NCBI RefSeq assembly: GCF_000214215.1
Contig: NC_015559.1
Coordinates: forward strand, 3,645,001-3,709,000
DNA from: Marinomonas posidonica IVIA-Po-181
GTDB taxonomy: Bacteria; Pseudomonadota; Gammaproteobacteria; Pseudomonadales; Marinomonadaceae
DNA: 64,000 nt
Direction of reading: 5' to 3'
Position 1 is the first letter of the stretch. Every line of letters begins with the position of its first letter. The notes under the pieces were generated by a model that did no database searches, was not told the origin of the DNA, and worked only from the letters and a program-made list of their open reading frames with translations. Of this stretch, positions 27,838-38,853 are shown piece by piece. Both the position numbers and the translations under genes were made by a program.

Positions 27838-27958
27838 TCACTTTACTCCGTTGTTATTGATGATTAATTCATCACTTTACTTTCATGAGGGCGGCTGATT
27901 ATGCCTACATTTGTAGGATAAATCAACCACCCATTCCCATCGTCGAGAAATCTCGTTA
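27838..27958 (-). promoter_or_regulatory. Alpha-operon leader, probable S4 translational operator
   Basis: This is the longest gap between genes in the spc/alpha part. On the minus strand GGTGGTTGATT (27921-27931) pairs with AATCAGCCGCC (27890-27900) as an 11-bp stem with two G-U pairs, with a small CCTAC/GTAGG hairpin inside. In E. coli S4 binds a pseudoknot at this same place to shut off the alpha operon. The fold here is only inferred. Confidence 0.55.
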
Positions 27959-28072
27959 TTAGCCTTGACGCTGCTTGTGACGAGGCTCAACACAAATCAC
28001 TCGAACTGAACCGTTACGACGAACGATTTTGCAGTTACGACAGATTTTCTTTACAGATGCACGTACTTTCAT
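27959..28072 (-). CDS. rpmJ: Ribosomal protein L36
   Basis: 37 residues, [19 protein letters not shown] at the start. The zinc-binding set Cys11, Cys14, Cys27, His32 is intact (C+ form). It lies between secY and rpsM, its standard place. Confidence 0.97.
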   Translation of the reverse strand: MKVRASVKKICRNCKIVRRNGSVRVICVEPRHKQRQG

Positions 28073-28091
28073 GTTCAACTCCAACCTACGC

Positions 28092-29423
28092 TTAACGCAT
28101 TAGGCCATTTGGACCATAACCAGTCAGATTAGACTTCTTCATTAATGATTCGTATTGCTGACTCATCAAATGACTTTGAACTTGCGACATAAAGTCCATA
28201 ACAACCACCACTACGATCAACATAGAGGTGCCGCCAAAGTAGAACGGTACGTTCCACGCAACAACAAAGAATTGAGGCATCAGAGACACTAGTGTGATGT
28301 ACAAAGCACCAAACAGTGTCAAACGAGTCATTACTCCATCAATATATCGAGCAGTATGATCGCCTGGACGAATACCCGGTAAAAAAGCACCGGATTTTTT
28401 CAAGTTATCTGCCACATCTTTAGGGTTGAACACTAGGGCTGTATAGAAAAAGCAAAAGAAAACAATTGCGATCGCAAACAACAGCACATAGAGCGGTTGC
28501 CCAGGAGCCAGTGCCAAAGAAATATTTTGCAACCATTCCATGCCTTCACCTTGACCGAACCATTGGCCGATCGACGCTGGGAACAACAGAATACTGGAAG
28601 CAAAAATTGGCGGGATAACACCAGCCATATTTACTTTAAGAGGCAAATGACTCTTTTGTGCAGCAAACACTTTTTTGCCTTGCTGACGCTTAGCATAGTT
28701 AACCGTAATACGACGCTGACCACGTTCGATGAAAACAACGAATGCGATGGTCGCAATGGCTAAAATACCAATTAGCAACAAAGCCAATATATTAATATCG
28801 CCTTGACGAGCCGACTCAAATGAGCGACCTAGAGCAGATGGTAGACCCGCCACGATACCAGCAAAGATTAGAATGGAAATACCATTACCAATGCCTTTCT
28901 CAGTGACCTGCTCACCTAACCACATTAAGAAGACAGTACCTGCCACCAAGGTCACAACAGCAACAGCATAGAATTCCATGCCAGTACTGAATGAGATGCC
29001 CTGACTCGCTAGGCCAACCGCCATAGAGGCAGACTGGACCAAGGCAAGCAGCACGGTACCGTAACGGGTGTATTGGGTAATCTTACGACGACCCGCTTCA
29101 CCTTCTTTCTTTAATTGCTCTAGCTGCGGACTCACGACCGTCAATAACTGCATAATAATTGAGGCAGAAATATAAGGCAGGATCCCAAGCGCGAAAATAC
29201 TCATACGCTCAAGAGCGCCACCTGAGAATACGTTAAATAAACTCAGTATTGTGCCTTCATTTTGATCAAACAGTGCTGACAATCTATCAGGGTTAATACC
29301 CGGAACCGGAATGTGTGCACCAATTCGATATACAATAATTGCCAAGAATACAAAGCGGATACGAGCCCAAAGCTCGCTCAATCCATTTTGCATGCCGGCA
29401 GGTAGTGAGCCACGCTTTGCCAT
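28092..29423 (-). CDS. secY: Protein translocase subunit SecY
   Basis: 443 residues with ten membrane helices; the plug region and the cytoplasmic [20 protein letters not shown] loop are typical. It is the channel through which secretory proteins cross the inner membrane, together with SecE (encoded at 54775). It directly follows rplO with no gap. Confidence 0.99.
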   Translation of the reverse strand: MAKRGSLPAGMQNGLSELWARIRFVFLAIIVYRIGAHIPVPGINPDRLSALFDQNEGTILSLFNVFSGGALERMSIFALGILPYISASIIMQLLTVVSPQLEQLKKEGEAGRRKITQYTRYGTVLLALVQSASMAVGLASQGISFSTGMEFYAVAVVTLVAGTVFLMWLGEQVTEKGIGNGISILIFAGIVAGLPSALGRSFESARQGDINILALLLIGILAIATIAFVVFIERGQRRITVNYAKRQQGKKVFAAQKSHLPLKVNMAGVIPPIFASSILLFPASIGQWFGQGEGMEWLQNISLALAPGQPLYVLLFAIAIVFFCFFYTALVFNPKDVADNLKKSGAFLPGIRPGDHTARYIDGVMTRLTLFGALYITLVSLMPQFFVVAWNVPFYFGGTSMLIVVVVVMDFMSQVQSHLMSQQYESLMKKSNLTGYGPNGLMR

Positions 29424-29858
29424 TTATTCCTCGACTTTTCCGCCAGCTGCTTCGATAGCGGCACGAGCACCTTTAGTCACTTTAAGACCACGAACGGTAA
29501 TCGCTTTGTCGATAGAGCCAGACAAGATTACACGAGCAGTTTTAATCTGATGACCTAGAATGTCGGCGTTTTTCAGAGCAGCCAAATCTACAACTTCAGC
29601 ATTTACAGCAGCAAGCTCGTTTAAACGAACCTCAGCAACATACTTTGCCTGACGCGAAGTGAAACCAAATTTTGGCAGACGCTTCTGCAAAGGCATTTGA
29701 CCGCCTTCAAAACCAGGTTTTACTGAGCCACCGGAACGAGACTTAAGACCTTTATGGCCACGTCCACCCGTTTTGCCCAAGCCGCTACCAATGCCGCGAC
29801 CTACACGTTTAGGAGCATGCTTGCTACCTTCGCCAGGACGAAGTGTATTTAAGAACAT
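29424..29858 (-). CDS. rplO: Ribosomal protein L15
   Basis: 144 residues. The glycine- and basic-rich N-terminal arm ([20 protein letters not shown]) reaches into 23S rRNA. It ends one base before the secY start codon, so translation is probably coupled. Confidence 0.99.
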   Translation of the reverse strand: MFLNTLRPGEGSKHAPKRVGRGIGSGLGKTGGRGHKGLKSRSGGSVKPGFEGGQMPLQKRLPKFGFTSRQAKYVAEVRLNELAAVNAEVVDLAALKNADILGHQIKTARVILSGSIDKAITVRGLKVTKGARAAIEAAGGKVEE

Positions 29859-29859
29859 G

Positions 29860-30045
29860 TTATTCTCCTACCACTTTAACCATGTAATAAACTTTATTAA
29901 CCATGCCACGTACAGATGGAGTATCTTCCAACTCACGTGTTTGGCCAACTTTACGCAAACCCAAGCCTTTAACTGTTTCACGGTGCTTTGGAAGACGACC
30001 GATCGGGCTACGGGTTAGTTGAACTGTGATGGTTTTATTCGCCAT
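29860..30045 (-). CDS. rpmD: Ribosomal protein L30
   Basis: 61 residues, the bacterial length. It has the L30 ferredoxin-like fold with [12 protein letters not shown] at the start. One base separates it from rplO. Confidence 0.97.
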   Translation of the reverse strand: MANKTITVQLTRSPIGRLPKHRETVKGLGLRKVGQTRELEDTPSVRGMVNKVYYMVKVVGE

Positions 30046-30051
30046 GACACA

Positions 30052-30552
30052 TTACCCCAAAATTTGATCGACAGACTTGCCGCGTTTAGCCGCAATTTGC
30101 TCAGGCGCTTTCATGTCCTGCAGACCTTTAATCGTAGCGCGAACCACGTTTACTGGGTTTGTAGAACCGTAACATTTCGCCAATACGTTGTGTACGCCAG
30201 CGATTTCAAGAACCGCACGCATAGCACCACCGGCGATGATACCTGTACCTTGTGAAGCAGGTTGCATGTATACATTTGAAGAACCATGCGTTGCTTTCAC
30301 AGGATACTGAAGAGTATCGCCATTTAATTTAACAGAAATCATGTTGCGGCGAGCCTGCTCCATTGCTTTCTGTATAGCTTGAGGCACTTCGCGCGCTTTA
30401 CCGCGACCGAAGCCAACCTTGCCATTTCCATCACCAACGACTGTCAAAGCTGTGAAAGAGAAGATACGACCACCCTTTACAACTTTAGCAACGCGGTTTA
30501 CTTGAACTAGCTTCTCTTGGAGGTCGCTAGTTTGTTGATCATTAACTGCCAT
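30052..30552 (-). CDS. rpsE: Ribosomal protein S5
   Basis: 166 residues. The S5 double-stranded RNA-binding domain is at 10-75 and the [16 protein letters not shown] loop that controls accuracy of decoding looks wild-type. Six bases before rpmD. Confidence 0.99.
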   Translation of the reverse strand: MAVNDQQTSDLQEKLVQVNRVAKVVKGGRIFSFTALTVVGDGNGKVGFGRGKAREVPQAIQKAMEQARRNMISVKLNGDTLQYPVKATHGSSNVYMQPASQGTGIIAGGAMRAVLEIAGVHNVLAKCYGSTNPVNVVRATIKGLQDMKAPEQIAAKRGKSVDQILG

Positions 30553-30562
30553 TTGCTACCCC

Positions 30563-30913
30563 TTAGAACTCTAGACCGGCTTCACGTGCAGCATCAGCAA
30601 GAGCTTGAACGCGGCCATGGTATTTGAAGCCAGAACGATCAAATGCGACCGTAGTGACGCCTGCTTCTTTAGCGCGAGTAGCAATCAAAGTACCAACTTG
30701 TGTAGCTGCATCTTTGTTACCAGTCGCTGTAGCACGTAGAGTTTCTTCCACTGTAGAAGCGCTAGCTAGCACTTTACTACCACATGGAGAAATTACTTGA
30801 GCATACATATGGCGTGGTGTGCGATGTACAGTAAGACGATTCGCACCTAATTCACGAATATGCAAACGCGCACGACGTGCACGACGAATTCGAGATTGTT
30901 TTTTAGTGTTCAT
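30563..30913 (-). CDS. rplR: Ribosomal protein L18
   Basis: 116 residues, binds 5S rRNA. The basic N terminus and the [20 protein letters not shown] block are typical. Confidence 0.99.
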   Translation of the reverse strand: MNTKKQSRIRRARRARLHIRELGANRLTVHRTPRHMYAQVISPCGSKVLASASTVEETLRATATGNKDAATQVGTLIATRAKEAGVTTVAFDRSGFKYHGRVQALADAAREAGLEF

Positions 30914-30923
30914 GAATGCCTAC

Positions 30924-31457
30924 CTACTTCTTCTTAGCTTCTTTACGACGAATAATTTCGTCAGCATAGCGAACACCTTTACCTTTATAAGGCTCAGGCG
31001 GACGGAAACCGCGAACTTCTGCAGCAACCTGACCAACGGCTTGTTTATCAATGCCTTTGATCACGATTTCTGTTTGCGAAGCACATTCAGCTGTTACGCC
31101 TTCAGGTAGTTCATAATCTACTGGGTGAGAAAAACCCAATGACAGGTTAAGTACTTTACCCTTTAGGGCAGCACGGTAACCAACACCTTGAAGAATCAAT
31201 CGTTTCTCGAAACCTTGGCTTACACCAACAACCATGTTGTTAACCAAAGCACGAGTCGTACCAGCTAGGGCACGGCTTTGTTTAGCACCATCGCGTGCTG
31301 CGAAAGTGATAACATTTTCTTCTTTAGACACTTGAACGCTTGTGTGAACGTTAAACTCTAGAGAACCTTTACCGCCTTTTACAACAACGTTTTGGCCATT
31401 TAGAGTCAAATCTACACCACTAGGAAGCGTCACCGGACTATTAGCAACTCGAGACAT
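30924..31457 (-). CDS. rplF: Ribosomal protein L6
   Basis: 177 residues with two repeated L6 domains; C-terminal [27 protein letters not shown]. Near the factor-binding centre of the 50S subunit. Confidence 0.99.
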   Translation of the reverse strand: MSRVANSPVTLPSGVDLTLNGQNVVVKGGKGSLEFNVHTSVQVSKEENVITFAARDGAKQSRALAGTTRALVNNMVVGVSQGFEKRLILQGVGYRAALKGKVLNLSLGFSHPVDYELPEGVTAECASQTEIVIKGIDKQAVGQVAAEVRGFRPPEPYKGKGVRYADEIIRRKEAKKK

Positions 31458-31465
31458 ACTAACTC

Positions 31466-31858
31466 CTAGAATACTGTGCAGATTACTTCGCCGCCGATAC
31501 CAGCAGCACGAGCTGCACGATCTGTCATCACACCTTTAGAAGTAGAGATGATCGCAACACCAAGACCAGCTTCTACTTTAGGTAGGTTGCTAGTTGCTTT
31601 GTATTGACGCAAGCTTGGACGAGAAGCGCGTTTAATTTGTTCGATAACTGGCTTACCTTCGTAGTATTTCAACTCGATAGTAAGCGTTGGCTTAACTGCC
31701 TCATCTACTGAGAAGTTACCAACGTAACCTTCTTCACGTAGAACTGCAGCAATTGATGCCTTCATTTTTGACGAAGGCATGCTCACAGATGTTTTTGAAG
31801 CCATCTGTGCATTACGAATACGTGTGAACATATCCGCAAGGGTATCTTGCATACTCAT
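31466..31858 (-). CDS. rpsH: Ribosomal protein S8
   Basis: 130 residues, ends [28 protein letters not shown]8 binds central 16S rRNA and represses the spc operon in E. coli. A promoter candidate and a 130-base gap precede it. Confidence 0.99.
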   Translation of the reverse strand: MSMQDTLADMFTRIRNAQMASKTSVSMPSSKMKASIAAVLREEGYVGNFSVDEAVKPTLTIELKYYEGKPVIEQIKRASRPSLRQYKATSNLPKVEAGLGVAIISTSKGVMTDRAARAAGIGGEVICTVF

Positions 31859-31908
31859 TTAAGAGCTCCTAATTAAAAAAACCATTGTGCAGCAAATAGA
31901 GCTCGCGC

Positions 31909-31937
31909 ATAGTACACAGCAGCGAGCAGAATGTCCA
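31909..31937 (-). promoter_or_regulatory. Candidate internal promoter before rpsH
   Basis: On the minus strand TGGACA (31937-31932), 17 bases and TACTAT (31914-31909) make a good -35/-10 pair inside the 130-base rpsN-rpsH gap. It would add transcription of the second half of the spc operon. Confidence 0.45.
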
Positions 31938-31988
31938 GCTTTTAGACACCCCACTCACTGCCATGTATTATGATCGTGCTCTACTTGC

Positions 31989-32294
31989 TTACCAACTAGC
32001 TTTCTTCAAGCCTGGTACGTCGCCACGCATCGCTGCTTCACGCAACTTGATACGAGACAAACCGAAACGACGGTAAACACCGTGCGGACGGCCTGTTACT
32101 TGGCAACGATTACGCTGGCGAGAAGAAGATGAATCGCGTGGAAGCGCTTGCAATTTAAGCGTTGCTTCCCACTTTTCATCGTCCGATGCATTAACGTCGC
32201 TAATGATCGCCTTTAGAGCAGCACGCTTTTCAGCGTACTTAGCTACTAATTTGGTGCGTTTTGCTTCGCGCTGAACCATTGAAACTTTTGCCAT
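31989..32294 (-). CDS. rpsN: Ribosomal protein S14
   Basis: 101 residues, the long form without the zinc CxxC motifs. Basic; located at the 30S head. The C terminus [18 protein letters not shown] is standard. Confidence 0.98.
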   Translation of the reverse strand: MAKVSMVQREAKRTKLVAKYAEKRAALKAIISDVNASDDEKWEATLKLQALPRDSSSSRQRNRCQVTGRPHGVYRRFGLSRIKLREAAMRGDVPGLKKASW

Positions 32295-32306
32295 GATTCC
32301 TACCTC

Positions 32307-32846
32307 TTATTTCTTGAAAGGGAAATTAAAGGCGGCTAACAAAGCACGACCTTCTTCGTCGGTACGAGCCGTTGTTGTGATTGTGATATCTAGACCACGT
32401 ACACGATCAACTTTATCGTAATCGATCTCAGGGAAGATGATCTGCTCTTTAACACCCATGCTGTAGTTACCACGACCGTCGAAAGACTTAGGATTAAGTC
32501 CACGGAAGTCACGGATACGTGGGATAGCAACATCAACCAAACGGTCGAAGAAATCCCACATACGCTCACCACGTAGCGTTACTTTACAACCGATCGGGTA
32601 ACCGTCACGGATTTTAAAGCCTGCTACTGATTTACGCGCCTTAGTCACTACAACTTTTTGGCCGCTAAGTGCTTGAAGATCATTTACCGCATGCTCAAGA
32701 AGTTTCTTGTCTGCGATAGCTTCACCAACACCCATATTTAAAGTGATTTTAGTGATTTTAGGCACTTCCATCACGTTCCCGTAACTAAACTCTTCTGTAA
32801 GTTTTGCTACGACCTGATCTTTATAAACTTGCTTAAGTCTCGCCAT
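32307..32846 (-). CDS. rplE: Ribosomal protein L5
   Basis: 179 residues, binds 5S rRNA and touches P-site t[14 protein letters not shown] and the C-terminal [15 protein letters not shown] motifs are seen. Confidence 0.99.
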   Translation of the reverse strand: MARLKQVYKDQVVAKLTEEFSYGNVMEVPKITKITLNMGVGEAIADKKLLEHAVNDLQALSGQKVVVTKARKSVAGFKIRDGYPIGCKVTLRGERMWDFFDRLVDVAIPRIRDFRGLNPKSFDGRGNYSMGVKEQIIFPEIDYDKVDRVRGLDITITTTARTDEEGRALLAAFNFPFKK

Positions 32847-32863
32847 GGCTATAATTCTCGCTC

Positions 32864-33181
32864 TTAGGCGTCGATCGCTTCACTGTTTGATTTAAAGATA
32901 CGTACCTTAGTACCGTCTTCATTCAATTTAAAGCCGACGCGATCCGCTTTACCTGTAGCATTGTTAAAAATGGCTACGTTAGAAACCTGGATAGGTGCTT
33001 CTTTTTCAACGATGCCGCCAGTTGAACCCTTCATAGGGTTTGGCTTCTCGTGCTTCTTGACCATATTAATGCCAGAAACAAGAACTCGGCTCTCGTCTAA
33101 TACCTTAACAACTGTACCGCGCTTACCTTTATCTTTACCGGCAATTACGATTACTTCGTCGTCACGTTTGATCTTACGCAT
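32864..33181 (-). CDS. rplX: Ribosomal protein L24
   Basis: 105 residues from the ATG at 33181, chosen because GGAGGGG lies just upstream and the KOW motif ([17 protein letters not shown]) then starts at residue 8. An upstream in-frame Met at 33226 would overlap rplN and is rejected. L24 starts 50S assembly. Confidence 0.97.
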   Translation of the reverse strand: MRKIKRDDEVIVIAGKDKGKRGTVVKVLDESRVLVSGINMVKKHEKPNPMKGSTGGIVEKEAPIQVSNVAIFNNATGKADRVGFKLNEDGTKVRIFKSNSEAIDA

Positions 33182-33197
33182 AAATGTCCCCTCCCTC

Positions 33198-33566
33198 TTA
33201 CAGCACTTCAGGTGCAAGAGAAACAATTTTCATGAACTGCTCATTACGCAATTCACGTGTTACAGGGCCAAAGATACGAGTACCAATAGGCTGCCCAGAC
33301 GCATTCAGTAGAACCGCAGAGTTTACATCAAAACGGATTACAGAACCATCAGGACGACGAACACCTTTCTTAGTTCTAACGACAACAGCGTTTAGAACCT
33401 GCCCTTTTTTAACACGACCGCGAGGGATCGCTTCTTTCACTGTGACCTTAATAATGTCACCGATAGCAGCATAACGACGATGTGAGCCACCCAGTACTTT
33501 AATACACTGAACACGCTTAGCGCCGCTGTTATCTGCTACATCAAGCATCGATTCCGTTTGAATCAT
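33198..33566 (-). CDS. rplN: Ribosomal protein L14
   Basis: 122 residues, first gene of the spc operon. [21 protein letters not shown] is the signature region. Confidence 0.99.
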   Translation of the reverse strand: MIQTESMLDVADNSGAKRVQCIKVLGGSHRRYAAIGDIIKVTVKEAIPRGRVKKGQVLNAVVVRTKKGVRRPDGSVIRFDVNSAVLLNASGQPIGTRIFGPVTRELRNEQFMKIVSLAPEVL

Positions 33567-33617
33567 TACTGCTCTCCAATCAAATTAGATAACAAGTCTC
33601 ACGAAGGAAGGAGCAGC

Positions 33618-33878
33618 TTAAACAGCTGCTGCTTTCTCAACAACCTGAACCAGATTCCAAGTCTTAGACTTAGAGTAAGGACGTGTTTCAACGACCTTAA
33701 CAGTATCACCGATCTGGCACTCATTGTTTTCATCGTGAGCGTGTAATTTTGTTGAACGACGTACAAACTTACCGTATAGAGGGTGTTTTTCTGTACGCTC
33801 AACAAGTACTGTAATGGTTTTATCCATCTTATCGCTTACTACTTTACCAGTAGCTGTACGCGCTTTTGTTTCTGCCAT
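33618..33878 (-). CDS. rpsQ: Ribosomal protein S17
   Basis: 86 residues from MAETKART at 33878; the extra seven codons of the longer frame overlap rpmC and are left out. OB-fold, binds the 5' domain of 16S rRNA. Confidence 0.97.
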   Translation of the reverse strand: MAETKARTATGKVVSDKMDKTITVLVERTEKHPLYGKFVRRSTKLHAHDENNECQIGDTVKVVETRPYSKSKTWNLVQVVEKAAAV

Positions 33879-33879
33879 C

Positions 33880-34071
33880 TTAGTTACCTGCCTTATCATT
33901 TAGCACGGTTTTAACACGTGCGATATTGCGGCGAACTTGCGAGAGCAAATGAGTTTGCGCTAACTGACCAGTGGCTTTCTGCATGCGCAGATTAAATTGC
34001 TCACGTAGTAGTTCGATCAAGGTCGCTTGTAGCTCAGCTACAGACTTTTCTTGCAGTTCTTTTGCTTTCAT
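33880..34071 (-). CDS. rpmC: Ribosomal protein L29
   Basis: 63 residues, two-helix hairpin at the tunnel exit. It begins directly at the rplP stop. Confidence 0.98.
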   Translation of the reverse strand: MKAKELQEKSVAELQATLIELLREQFNLRMQKATGQLAQTHLLSQVRRNIARVKTVLNDKAGN

Positions 34072-34485
34072 CTACATCACCGTACGCGTTACGAAAGTTG
34101 TGGACAGAGGAAGCTTAGCCGCGGCCAATGCAAATGCTTCGCGAGCTAACTGCTCAGAAACACCCTCAACTTCATAAAGCATCTTGCCAGGTTGAATTTG
34201 AGCAACCCAGTATTCTACGCTACCCTTACCTTTACCCTGACGAACCTCAAGAGGTTTCTGAGTAATAGGCTTATCAGGGAATACACGAATCCAAATCTTA
34301 CCACCACGTTTGATGTGACGAGTCATTGCACGACGCGCCGCCTCAATTTGACGAGCAGTAATACGACCGCGTTCGGTCGACTTCAATCCGAATTCACCAA
34401 AGCTAACCTGGTTGCCGCGAAGAGCAAGACCGCGGTTACGACCTTTTTGCATCTTACGGAACTTAGTACGTTTCGGCTGTAACAT
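34072..34485 (-). CDS. rplP: Ribosomal protein L16
   Basis: 137 residues. The [11 protein letters not shown] terminus and [22 protein letters not shown] region are typical, the latter lining the A-site finger. Confidence 0.99.
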   Translation of the reverse strand: MLQPKRTKFRKMQKGRNRGLALRGNQVSFGEFGLKSTERGRITARQIEAARRAMTRHIKRGGKIWIRVFPDKPITQKPLEVRQGKGKGSVEYWVAQIQPGKMLYEVEGVSEQLAREAFALAAAKLPLSTTFVTRTVM

Positions 34486-34495
34486 GACTTACCCC

Positions 34496-35176
34496 CTACT
34501 TAGACTTCTTCTTTTGTGCGCCTTTATCAGCACGCACTTGCTCAATACCGCCCAAGATTTCGCCTTTGAAGATCCACACTTTGACACCAATGATGCCGTA
34601 AGTTGTGCTTGCTTCATAAGTAGCGTAGTCAATGTCTGCGCGTAGAGTGTGAAGAGGTACACGACCTTCACGGTACCACTCAGCACGTGCGATTTCAGCA
34701 CCGCCTAGACGACCACTTACCTGAACCTTGATACCTTTCGCGCCGGCACGCATAGCGTTTTGTACTGCACGCTTCATTGCACGACGGAACATAACACGAC
34801 GCTCTAATTGGCTAGCAATGTTAGCTGCAACCAATTTCGCATCCATTTCAGGCTTACGAATTTCTTCGATGTTGATGTGAACAGGAACGCCCATCATCTC
34901 AGAAACTGCATTACGTAGTTTCTCAACATCTTCACCTTTCTTACCAATCACGATGCCTGGACGAGCGGTGTGAATAGTAATACGAGCTGTTTGAGCAGGA
35001 CGCTGAATCTCAATACGAGAAACAGAAGCCTGAACTAATTTTTTCTCCAAGTACTCACGTACCTGAAGATCATTTAATAGCAGCTTAGAGTAGTTTTGAT
35101 TATTCGCATACCAAGTAGAAGTATGATCTTTAACTATCCCTAGGCGTATACCAGTTGGATGAACCTTCTGACCCAT
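34496..35176 (-). CDS. rpsC: Ribosomal protein S3
   Basis: 226 residues with a KH domain (about 40-110) and the C-terminal domain; together with S4 and S5 it lines the mRNA entry channel. Confidence 0.99.
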   Translation of the reverse strand: MGQKVHPTGIRLGIVKDHTSTWYANNQNYSKLLLNDLQVREYLEKKLVQASVSRIEIQRPAQTARITIHTARPGIVIGKKGEDVEKLRNAVSEMMGVPVHINIEEIRKPEMDAKLVAANIASQLERRVMFRRAMKRAVQNAMRAGAKGIKVQVSGRLGGAEIARAEWYREGRVPLHTLRADIDYATYEASTTYGIIGVKVWIFKGEILGGIEQVRADKGAQKKKSK

Positions 35177-35190
35177 TGGGTTTCTCCTAA

Positions 35191-35523
35191 TTAGTCAGCG
35201 ACTTTAACTGTAATATGGCAACCGCGTTTCAAAATACGGTCAGCACGGCCTTTGGCACGTGGCATGATACGTTTTAGAGTCATAGCCTCATCAACGTATG
35301 CCGTAGATACACGCAAGTCATCGATATCAGCACCTTCGTTATGCTCTGCATTCGCAATAGCAGACTCAAGTACTTTTTTGACAATTACTGCCGCCTTTTT
35401 AGGACTGAACGCTAAGATGTTCAGTGCTTCGCTAACAGATTTGCCGCGGATTTGATCTATAACCAAACGGGCCTTCTGCGCAGAGAGGCGAGCACCCTTT
35501 AATGAAGCGCTTACTTCACTCAT
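35191..35523 (-). CDS. rplV: Ribosomal protein L22
   Basis: 110 residues. The tunnel loop (about residues 82-98, [15 protein letters not shown]) carries no insertion or deletion of the kind linked to macrolide resistance. Confidence 0.99.
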   Translation of the reverse strand: MSEVSASLKGARLSAQKARLVIDQIRGKSVSEALNILAFSPKKAAVIVKKVLESAIANAEHNEGADIDDLRVSTAYVDEAMTLKRIMPRAKGRADRILKRGCHITVKVAD

Positions 35524-35537
35524 GTTAATACCCCTTA

Positions 35538-35813
35538 TTACCGTTTGGCTTTCTTGTCCGCAGCATGACCACGATATGTACGGGTCGGAGCGAACTCACC
35601 CAATTTATGACCGACCATGTCTTCAGTTACTAGAACTGGAACATGTTGGCGACCATTATGGACAGCGATAGTCAACCCTACAAAATCAGGGAAGATAGTA
35701 GAACGGCGTGACCAAGTCTTAATTGGACGGCGCTCTTTTTTCTCTACCGCAGCCTCTACCTTTTTCAACAAATGAAGGTCGATAAAAGGACCTTTTTTTA
35801 GTGAACGTGGCAC
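35538..35813 (-). CDS. rpsS: Ribosomal protein S19
   Basis: 91 residues, starts [20 protein letters not shown]. Located on the 30S head with S13. Confidence 0.99.
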   Translation of the reverse strand: MPRSLKKGPFIDLHLLKKVEAAVEKKERRPIKTWSRRSTIFPDFVGLTIAVHNGRQHVPVLVTEDMVGHKLGEFAPTRTYRGHAADKKAKR

Positions 35814-35828
35814 AGTCTATTCCTCTTA

Positions 35829-36653
35829 TTACTTAGTACGACGACGTACAATAAGTTTATCAGTACGCTTGTTACTGCGTGTTTTGTAGCCTTTAGTTGG
35901 CACACCCCAAGGCGTAACTGGGTGACGACCACCTTTACTACGACCTTCACCACCACCATGTGGGTGATCAACCGGGTTCATCGCCGCACCGCGAACGGTA
36001 GGACGAATACCACGCCAACGCGTAGCACCAGCTTTACCAAGAACTCGCAAGCTATGCTCAGAGTTTGATACTTCACCCAAAGTAGCACGACACTCAGTCA
36101 AAATCTTACGCATCTCACCTGAACGTAGGCGAAGAGTAACGTAACGACCTTCACGAGCAACTAGCTGAGCAGACGCACCTGCAGAACGTGCAATTTGTGC
36201 ACCTTTGCCTGGCTTAAGCTCAACACAGTGAACTGTGCTACCTACAGGAATATTTTGCAGTGGCAAAGTATTACCTGCTTTGATTGGCGCGTCAGCACCA
36301 CTAAAGACAACATTGCCTGCCGCCATACCTTTGGAAGCGATAATGTAACGACGCTCACCATCAGCATATTTAATCAATGCAATATTTGCAGAACGGTTTG
36401 GATCATATTCCAAACGCTCAACTACCGCTTGAATTCCATCTTTGTTACGACGGAAGTCAACCATACGGTAATGCTGCTTATGACCACCACCTACGTGACG
36501 CGTAGTGATGCGTCCGTTATTGTTACGTCCACCTGATTTGCTTTTCTTATCTAGCAAAGGTGCATATGGTGCGCCTTTGTGCAAATCGTTGTTAGTAACT
36601 TTAACAACGTGACGACGGCCTGCAGACGTTGGCTTACTTTTTACAACAGCCAT
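35829..36653 (-). CDS. rplB: Ribosomal protein L2
   Basis: 274 residues. The conserved [13 protein letters not shown] region with the catalytic-site His is present. L2 joins the subunits and supports the peptidyl transferase centre. Confidence 0.99.
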   Translation of the reverse strand: MAVVKSKPTSAGRRHVVKVTNNDLHKGAPYAPLLDKKSKSGGRNNNGRITTRHVGGGHKQHYRMVDFRRNKDGIQAVVERLEYDPNRSANIALIKYADGERRYIIASKGMAAGNVVFSGADAPIKAGNTLPLQNIPVGSTVHCVELKPGKGAQIARSAGASAQLVAREGRYVTLRLRSGEMRKILTECRATLGEVSNSEHSLRVLGKAGATRWRGIRPTVRGAAMNPVDHPHGGGEGRSKGGRHPVTPWGVPTKGYKTRSNKRTDKLIVRRRTK

Positions 36654-36667
36654 TGACCTATCTCCCC

Positions 36668-36964
36668 TTATTCAGCGACCATGAAATCAATGTCTTGGCC
36701 TTCAGCCAAACGAACGTACGCTTTTTTCACGTCGCTACGCTTGCCAAGACCACGAACTGTACGCTTAGTTTTACCTTTATGGTTCAACGTGCGAACAGAC
36801 TCAACTTTGACTTCAAATAGTGCTTCGATAGCTTGTTTGATTTCAGGTTTTGTTGCATCACCAGCTACACGAAAAACGTACTGACCATTACCTTCGGCAA
36901 CGATAGTCGCTTTTTCAGAGATGTGTGGACCCAACAGAACTTTATAAATACGTTCGCCGATCAT
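36668..36964 (-). CDS. rplW: Ribosomal protein L23
   Basis: 98 residues. L23 docks trigger factor and SRP at the tunnel exit. Its start overlaps the rplD stop by four bases. Confidence 0.99.
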   Translation of the reverse strand: MIGERIYKVLLGPHISEKATIVAEGNGQYVFRVAGDATKPEIKQAIEALFEVKVESVRTLNHKGKTKRTVRGLGKRSDVKKAYVRLAEGQDIDFMVAE

Positions 36965-37566
36965 GCTAGTGTCTCCTCAACTTGTTTCAGAGCACCAACT
37001 GTCACCAACACTTTGTCGTAAGCAATCAAGCTAACAGGATCGATAGACGCTGCATCACGTACATCCACGTTAGGGATATTACGAGCTGCTAAAAACAGAT
37101 TGTCGTCCAATTCGTGAGAAACGACCAAAACGTTTTCAACATTCAATTCTGCCATTTTTGCTGTGAAGAGCTTAGTTTTTGGAGCTTCCAATTTAAGTTC
37201 TTCAACTACAACAAGACGGTCTTGACGTACTAGTTCAGACCAGATGGTGCGCATTGCTGCACGGTACATCTTCTTGTTCACTTTCTGAGAGTGATCTTGT
37301 GGCTTAGCAGCAAATGTTACACCACCGGAGCGCCATAGAGGGCTACGGATAGTACCTGCACGTGCGCGACCAGAACCTTTTTGTTTCCAAGGTTTGCGTC
37401 CGCCACCGGCTACTTCAGAGCGTGTTTTCTGAGCGCGTGAACCCTGACGAGCACCAGCCAAGTAAGATGTAACTACTTGGTGAACTAGCGCTTCGTTGTA
37501 TTCACGAGCAAAGGCTACATCAGAAACTTCTACCGTTCCCTTTGCACCTGTAAGATTCAAGTTCAT
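36961..37566 (-). CDS. rplD: Ribosomal protein L4
   Basis: 201 residues. The tunnel loop ([21 protein letters not shown], about 50-72) is intact. In E. coli L4 also represses the S10 operon through its leader; the leader here looks too short for that structure. Confidence 0.99.
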   Translation of the reverse strand: MNLNLTGAKGTVEVSDVAFAREYNEALVHQVVTSYLAGARQGSRAQKTRSEVAGGGRKPWKQKGSGRARAGTIRSPLWRSGGVTFAAKPQDHSQKVNKKMYRAAMRTIWSELVRQDRLVVVEELKLEAPKTKLFTAKMAELNVENVLVVSHELDDNLFLAARNIPNVDVRDAASIDPVSLIAYDKVLVTVGALKQVEETLA

Positions 37567-37578
37567 TGTCTACCCCTC

Positions 37579-38217
37579 TTAGCGAGCTTTAACAGCTGAT
37601 TGAAGAATAACATCACCGTTAACTGCACCAGGAACCGCACCCTTCACAAGGATAAGGTTACGTTCAGCATCAACACGAACCACTTCTAGTGATTGAGTTG
37701 TTACTTGAGCAGCGCCCATGTGGCCAGCCATTTTTTTGCCTTTCCAAACACGACCAGGTGTTTGACATTGGCCAATGGAACCAGGAGCACGGTGAGACAA
37801 TGAGTTACCATGTGTTGCGTCTTGCGTACGGAAATTATGACGCTTAACGGCACCTTGAAACCCTTTACCCTTTGATTGACCAGTTACATCAACCATTTGG
37901 ATAGATTCGAAATCAGCAACTGTTAGTTCATCACCAACATTGATTTCTTTTTCATCACCAGACAGGCGGAACTCCCACAAACCACGACCCGCTTCAACGT
38001 TCGCTTTTGCATAGTGTCCAGCAGCAGCTTTGTTTACACGGTTTGAACGGCGAGAACCAACAGTGACTTGAACAGCTTGATAGCCATCAGTTTCTGCAGT
38101 TTTCACCTGAGTTACGCGGTTCGGTTCAACCTCGATGACGGTTACTGGCACGGATACACCATCTTCGTTGAAGATACGTGTCATTCCGGCTTTACGTCCG
38201 ACTAATTGAATAGTCAT
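37579..38217 (-). CDS. rplC: Ribosomal protein L3
   Basis: 212 residues; [14 protein letters not shown] start and the [23 protein letters not shown] loop near the peptidyl transferase centre. The glutamine methylated by PrmB is probably within GSIGQ. Confidence 0.99.
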   Translation of the reverse strand: MTIQLVGRKAGMTRIFNEDGVSVPVTVIEVEPNRVTQVKTAETDGYQAVQVTVGSRRSNRVNKAAAGHYAKANVEAGRGLWEFRLSGDEKEINVGDELTVADFESIQMVDVTGQSKGKGFQGAVKRHNFRTQDATHGNSLSHRAPGSIGQCQTPGRVWKGKKMAGHMGAAQVTTQSLEVVRVDAERNLILVKGAVPGAVNGDVILQSAVKAR

Positions 38218-38344
38218 TTTCTACCTCATTTGCCAGTTGTGTATGGGGCTATCACCCGCTACGGCTGACCATTCCAGATCATTCCACTAATGTGCATAAG
38301 CCGACTGATAACCAGCCGGTTCTCGCACCCCAAACTTTGAGTTA
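38218..38344 (-). promoter_or_regulatory. Structured rpsJ-rplC intergenic region
   Basis: 127 bases where most S10-operon gaps are under 20. On the minus strand CCGGCTG pairs with CAGTCGG, GGG pairs with CCC around TGATAG, and TGGAATG occurs twice ten bases apart. It could be an RNA control site for rplC; no known family was recognised. Confidence 0.35.
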
Positions 38345-38656
38345 TTAACCCAAAGAAATTTGTACTTCCACGCCTGCCGCAAGGTCTAGCTTCATTAGAG
38401 CATCAACAGTTTTTTCTGTTGGCTCAACGATGTCTAGAACGCGTTTGTGTGTACGGATTTCATACTGATCACGCGCATCTTTGTTTACGTGTGGAGAAAT
38501 CAATACAGTGTAACGCTCTTTGCGAGTAGGAAGTGGAATCGGTCCACGTACTTGCGCACCTGTACGTTTCGCTGTGTCCACAATTTCTTGTGTTGAAGCA
38601 TCAATCAGACGATGATCGAAAGCTTTCAGACGAATACGGATTTTTTGGCTTTGCAT
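38345..38656 (-). CDS. rpsJ: Ribosomal protein S10 (NusE)
   Basis: 103 residues from the ATG at 38656, the standard length, with GGAG eleven bases upstream; the longer frame from 38683 is rejected. S10 is part of the 30S head and also works with NusB in antitermination. First gene of the S10 operon. Confidence 0.98.
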   Translation of the reverse strand: MQSQKIRIRLKAFDHRLIDASTQEIVDTAKRTGAQVRGPIPLPTRKERYTVLISPHVNKDARDQYEIRTHKRVLDIVEPTEKTVDALMKLDLAAGVEVQISLG

Positions 38657-38732
38657 TTCCAACTCCAAATACAATGTTGTCATGACTTAACTGTACATTT
38701 ATTAAGCCACAATCCTTTTTTAAGGACGGCGA

Positions 38733-38761
38733 ATATTAGCCACTCAAAAACTGGTTGTCAA
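38733..38761 (-). promoter_or_regulatory. S10 operon promoter
   Basis: On the minus strand TTGACA, 17 bases, TAATAT: a near-perfect sigma-70 promoter. The start would be near 38726, a leader of only about 70 bases with one small TCCTT/AAGGA hairpin. Confidence 0.8.
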
Positions 38762-38798
38762 GTAACCAATTTCAAAGTACCCAAATTAACCGCAAAAT

Positions 38799-38829
38799 AA
38801 AAAGGCTGCCTGAAACAGACAGCCTTTTT
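38799..38829 (-). terminator. Terminator of the str operon (after tuf)
   Basis: AAAAAGGCTG-C-CTG and CAG-A-CAGCCTTTTT form a stem with one mismatch and a 3-base loop, ending in a T-run on both strands. It separates tuf from the S10 promoter. Confidence 0.88.
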
Positions 38830-38853
38830 CAAAAAGTAAGATTTAAAAATCGA

